Source: Kitasatospora paranensis (GTDB lineage Bacteria > Actinomycetota > Actinomycetes > Streptomycetales > Streptomycetaceae). Taken from it: a DNA stretch of 64,000 bases. The position numbers and the translations under genes are program-made. The notes under the pieces were generated by a model that was given only the letters and a program-made list of their open reading frames with translations, made no database searches and was not told the DNA's origin. Of this stretch, positions 63,413-64,000 are shown in pieces. The stretch is from positions 5,580,001 to 5,644,000 of the forward strand of contig NZ_BAABKV010000001.1 in the NCBI RefSeq assembly GCF_039544005.1, read 5' to 3'. Every line of letters starts with the position of its first letter. Position 1 is the first letter of the stretch.

Positions 63413-64000
63413 TCAGATCTTGGCCCACGCGTCGGTGAGGCTGGTCCGCAGGATCTGCTCGATCTCGTCGAAGGTCGACTGGTCGGAGATCAGCGGCGGA
63501 GCCAGCTGCACGACCGGGTCGCCACGGTCGTCGGCGCGGCAGTACAGGCCGTTGTCGAACAGGGCCTTCGACAGGAAGCCGTAGAGGACGCGCTCCACCT
63601 CGTCGTCGTTGAACGACTCCTTGGTGGCCTTGTCCTTCACGAGCTCGATGCCGTAGAAGAACCCGTTGCCGCGGACGTCGCCGACGATCGGCAGGTCGCG
63701 CAGCTTGTTCAGGGTGCCGAGGAAGTTCGCCTCGTTGTCCAGCACGTGCTGGTTGAGGCCCTCGCGCTCGAAGATGTCGAGGTTGGCCAGCGCGACCGCG
63801 GAGGACACCGGGTGGCCGCCGAAGGTGTAGCCGTGCAGGAAGGTGTTGTCGCCCTTGTAGAACGGCTCGGCGATGCGGTCCGAGATGATCGTCGCGCCGA
63901 TCGGCGAGTAGCCGGAGGTCATGCCCTTGGCGCAGGTGATCATGTCCGGCACGTAGCCGAACTTGTCGGCGCCGAACATGGTGCCCAGGCGGCCGAAGGC
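63413..64000 (-). CDS. class III aminotransferase, C-terminal part
   Basis: The last 196 codons of a PLP-dependent class III (omega-amino acid type) aminotransferase; the start lies beyond the window. CAKGMTSGYSPIGATIISD contains the PLP-binding Lys, FLHGYTFGGHPVSSAVALANL follows as in the family, and DVRGNGFFYGIELVKDK begins the C-terminal domain. The frame is open through base 64000. The substrate cannot be assigned from this part. Confidence 0.92.
   Translation of the reverse strand, partial: AFGRLGTMFGADKFGYVPDMITCAKGMTSGYSPIGATIISDRIAEPFYKGDNTFLHGYTFGGHPVSSAVALANLDIFEREGLNQHVLDNEANFLGTLNKLRDLPIVGDVRGNGFFYGIELVKDKATKESFNDDEVERVLYGFLSKALFDNGLYCRADDRGDPVVQLAPPLISDQSTFDEIEQILRTSLTDAWAKI

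Overview
The window is high-GC actinobacterial DNA, almost certainly from Streptomyces or a close relative such as Kitasatospora. It has the smc-ftsY / nsdA / amtB-glnK-glnD / ffh block, the rpsP-KH-rimM-trmD-rplS block followed by four tandem signal peptidases, a yraN-comM-dprA-whiG block, and the rpsB-tsf-pyrH-frr-cdsA-rlmN block. NsdA and the sporulation sigma factor WhiG are typical of sporulating streptomycetes.

Layout. 1-7.4 kb: end of a Gly-rich protein, acylphosphatase, a small coiled-coil protein, smc, ftsY and a prim-pol-like gene. 7.9-14 kb: nsdA, then amtB-glnK-glnD with a GlnR-like site upstream. 14-19 kb: ffh, an acetyltransferase, a methyltransferase and proS. 19.4-28.7 kb: a SprT-like protein, rpsP, KH protein, rimM, trmD, rplS, four lepB paralogues, a Nudix hydrolase and a DUF2469 protein. 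28.9-43 kb: yraN, comM, dprA and whiG, with comM split by mobile element 1. 43-50 kb: a TetR regulator, an M23 peptidase, then rpsB-tsf-pyrH-frr-cdsA. 50.2-60 kb: mobile element 2, inserted at the start codon of rlmN. 60-64 kb: rlmN, an ABC transporter pair and the start-truncated end of a class III aminotransferase.

Mobile element 1 (about 30746-38628, 7.9 kb) is a serine-integrase element that cuts comM (yifB) inside its Walker A motif. It carries the integrase, a protein resembling recombination directionality factors, a Tn3-type resolvase with a candidate res site, a small protein with a primase-like winged helix beside AT-rich iteron-like repeats, a lower-GC two-gene cargo of unknown function, and a divergent XRE-regulator locus.

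Mobile element 2 (about 50210-60031, 9.8 kb) is a tyrosine-integrase element resembling an actinomycete integrative conjugative element (int, xis, a Rep-like DUF3987 protein, a GntR/KorSA-like regulator) but with no visible FtsK-type transfer gene. It brings a diverged copy of the rlmN promoter region that restores an intact rlmN. It also carries a 1.3-kb gene-free region packed with long perfect palindromes, and cargo including an XRE-HTH / peptide deformylase fusion followed by a membrane protein.

Sequence quality. At least 14 genes, including the essential smc, ffh and proS, are broken by one-base shifts in the same direction, nearly all at runs of C or G. These look like homopolymer under-calls, so I annotate such genes as single genes and give the probable position of the lost base.
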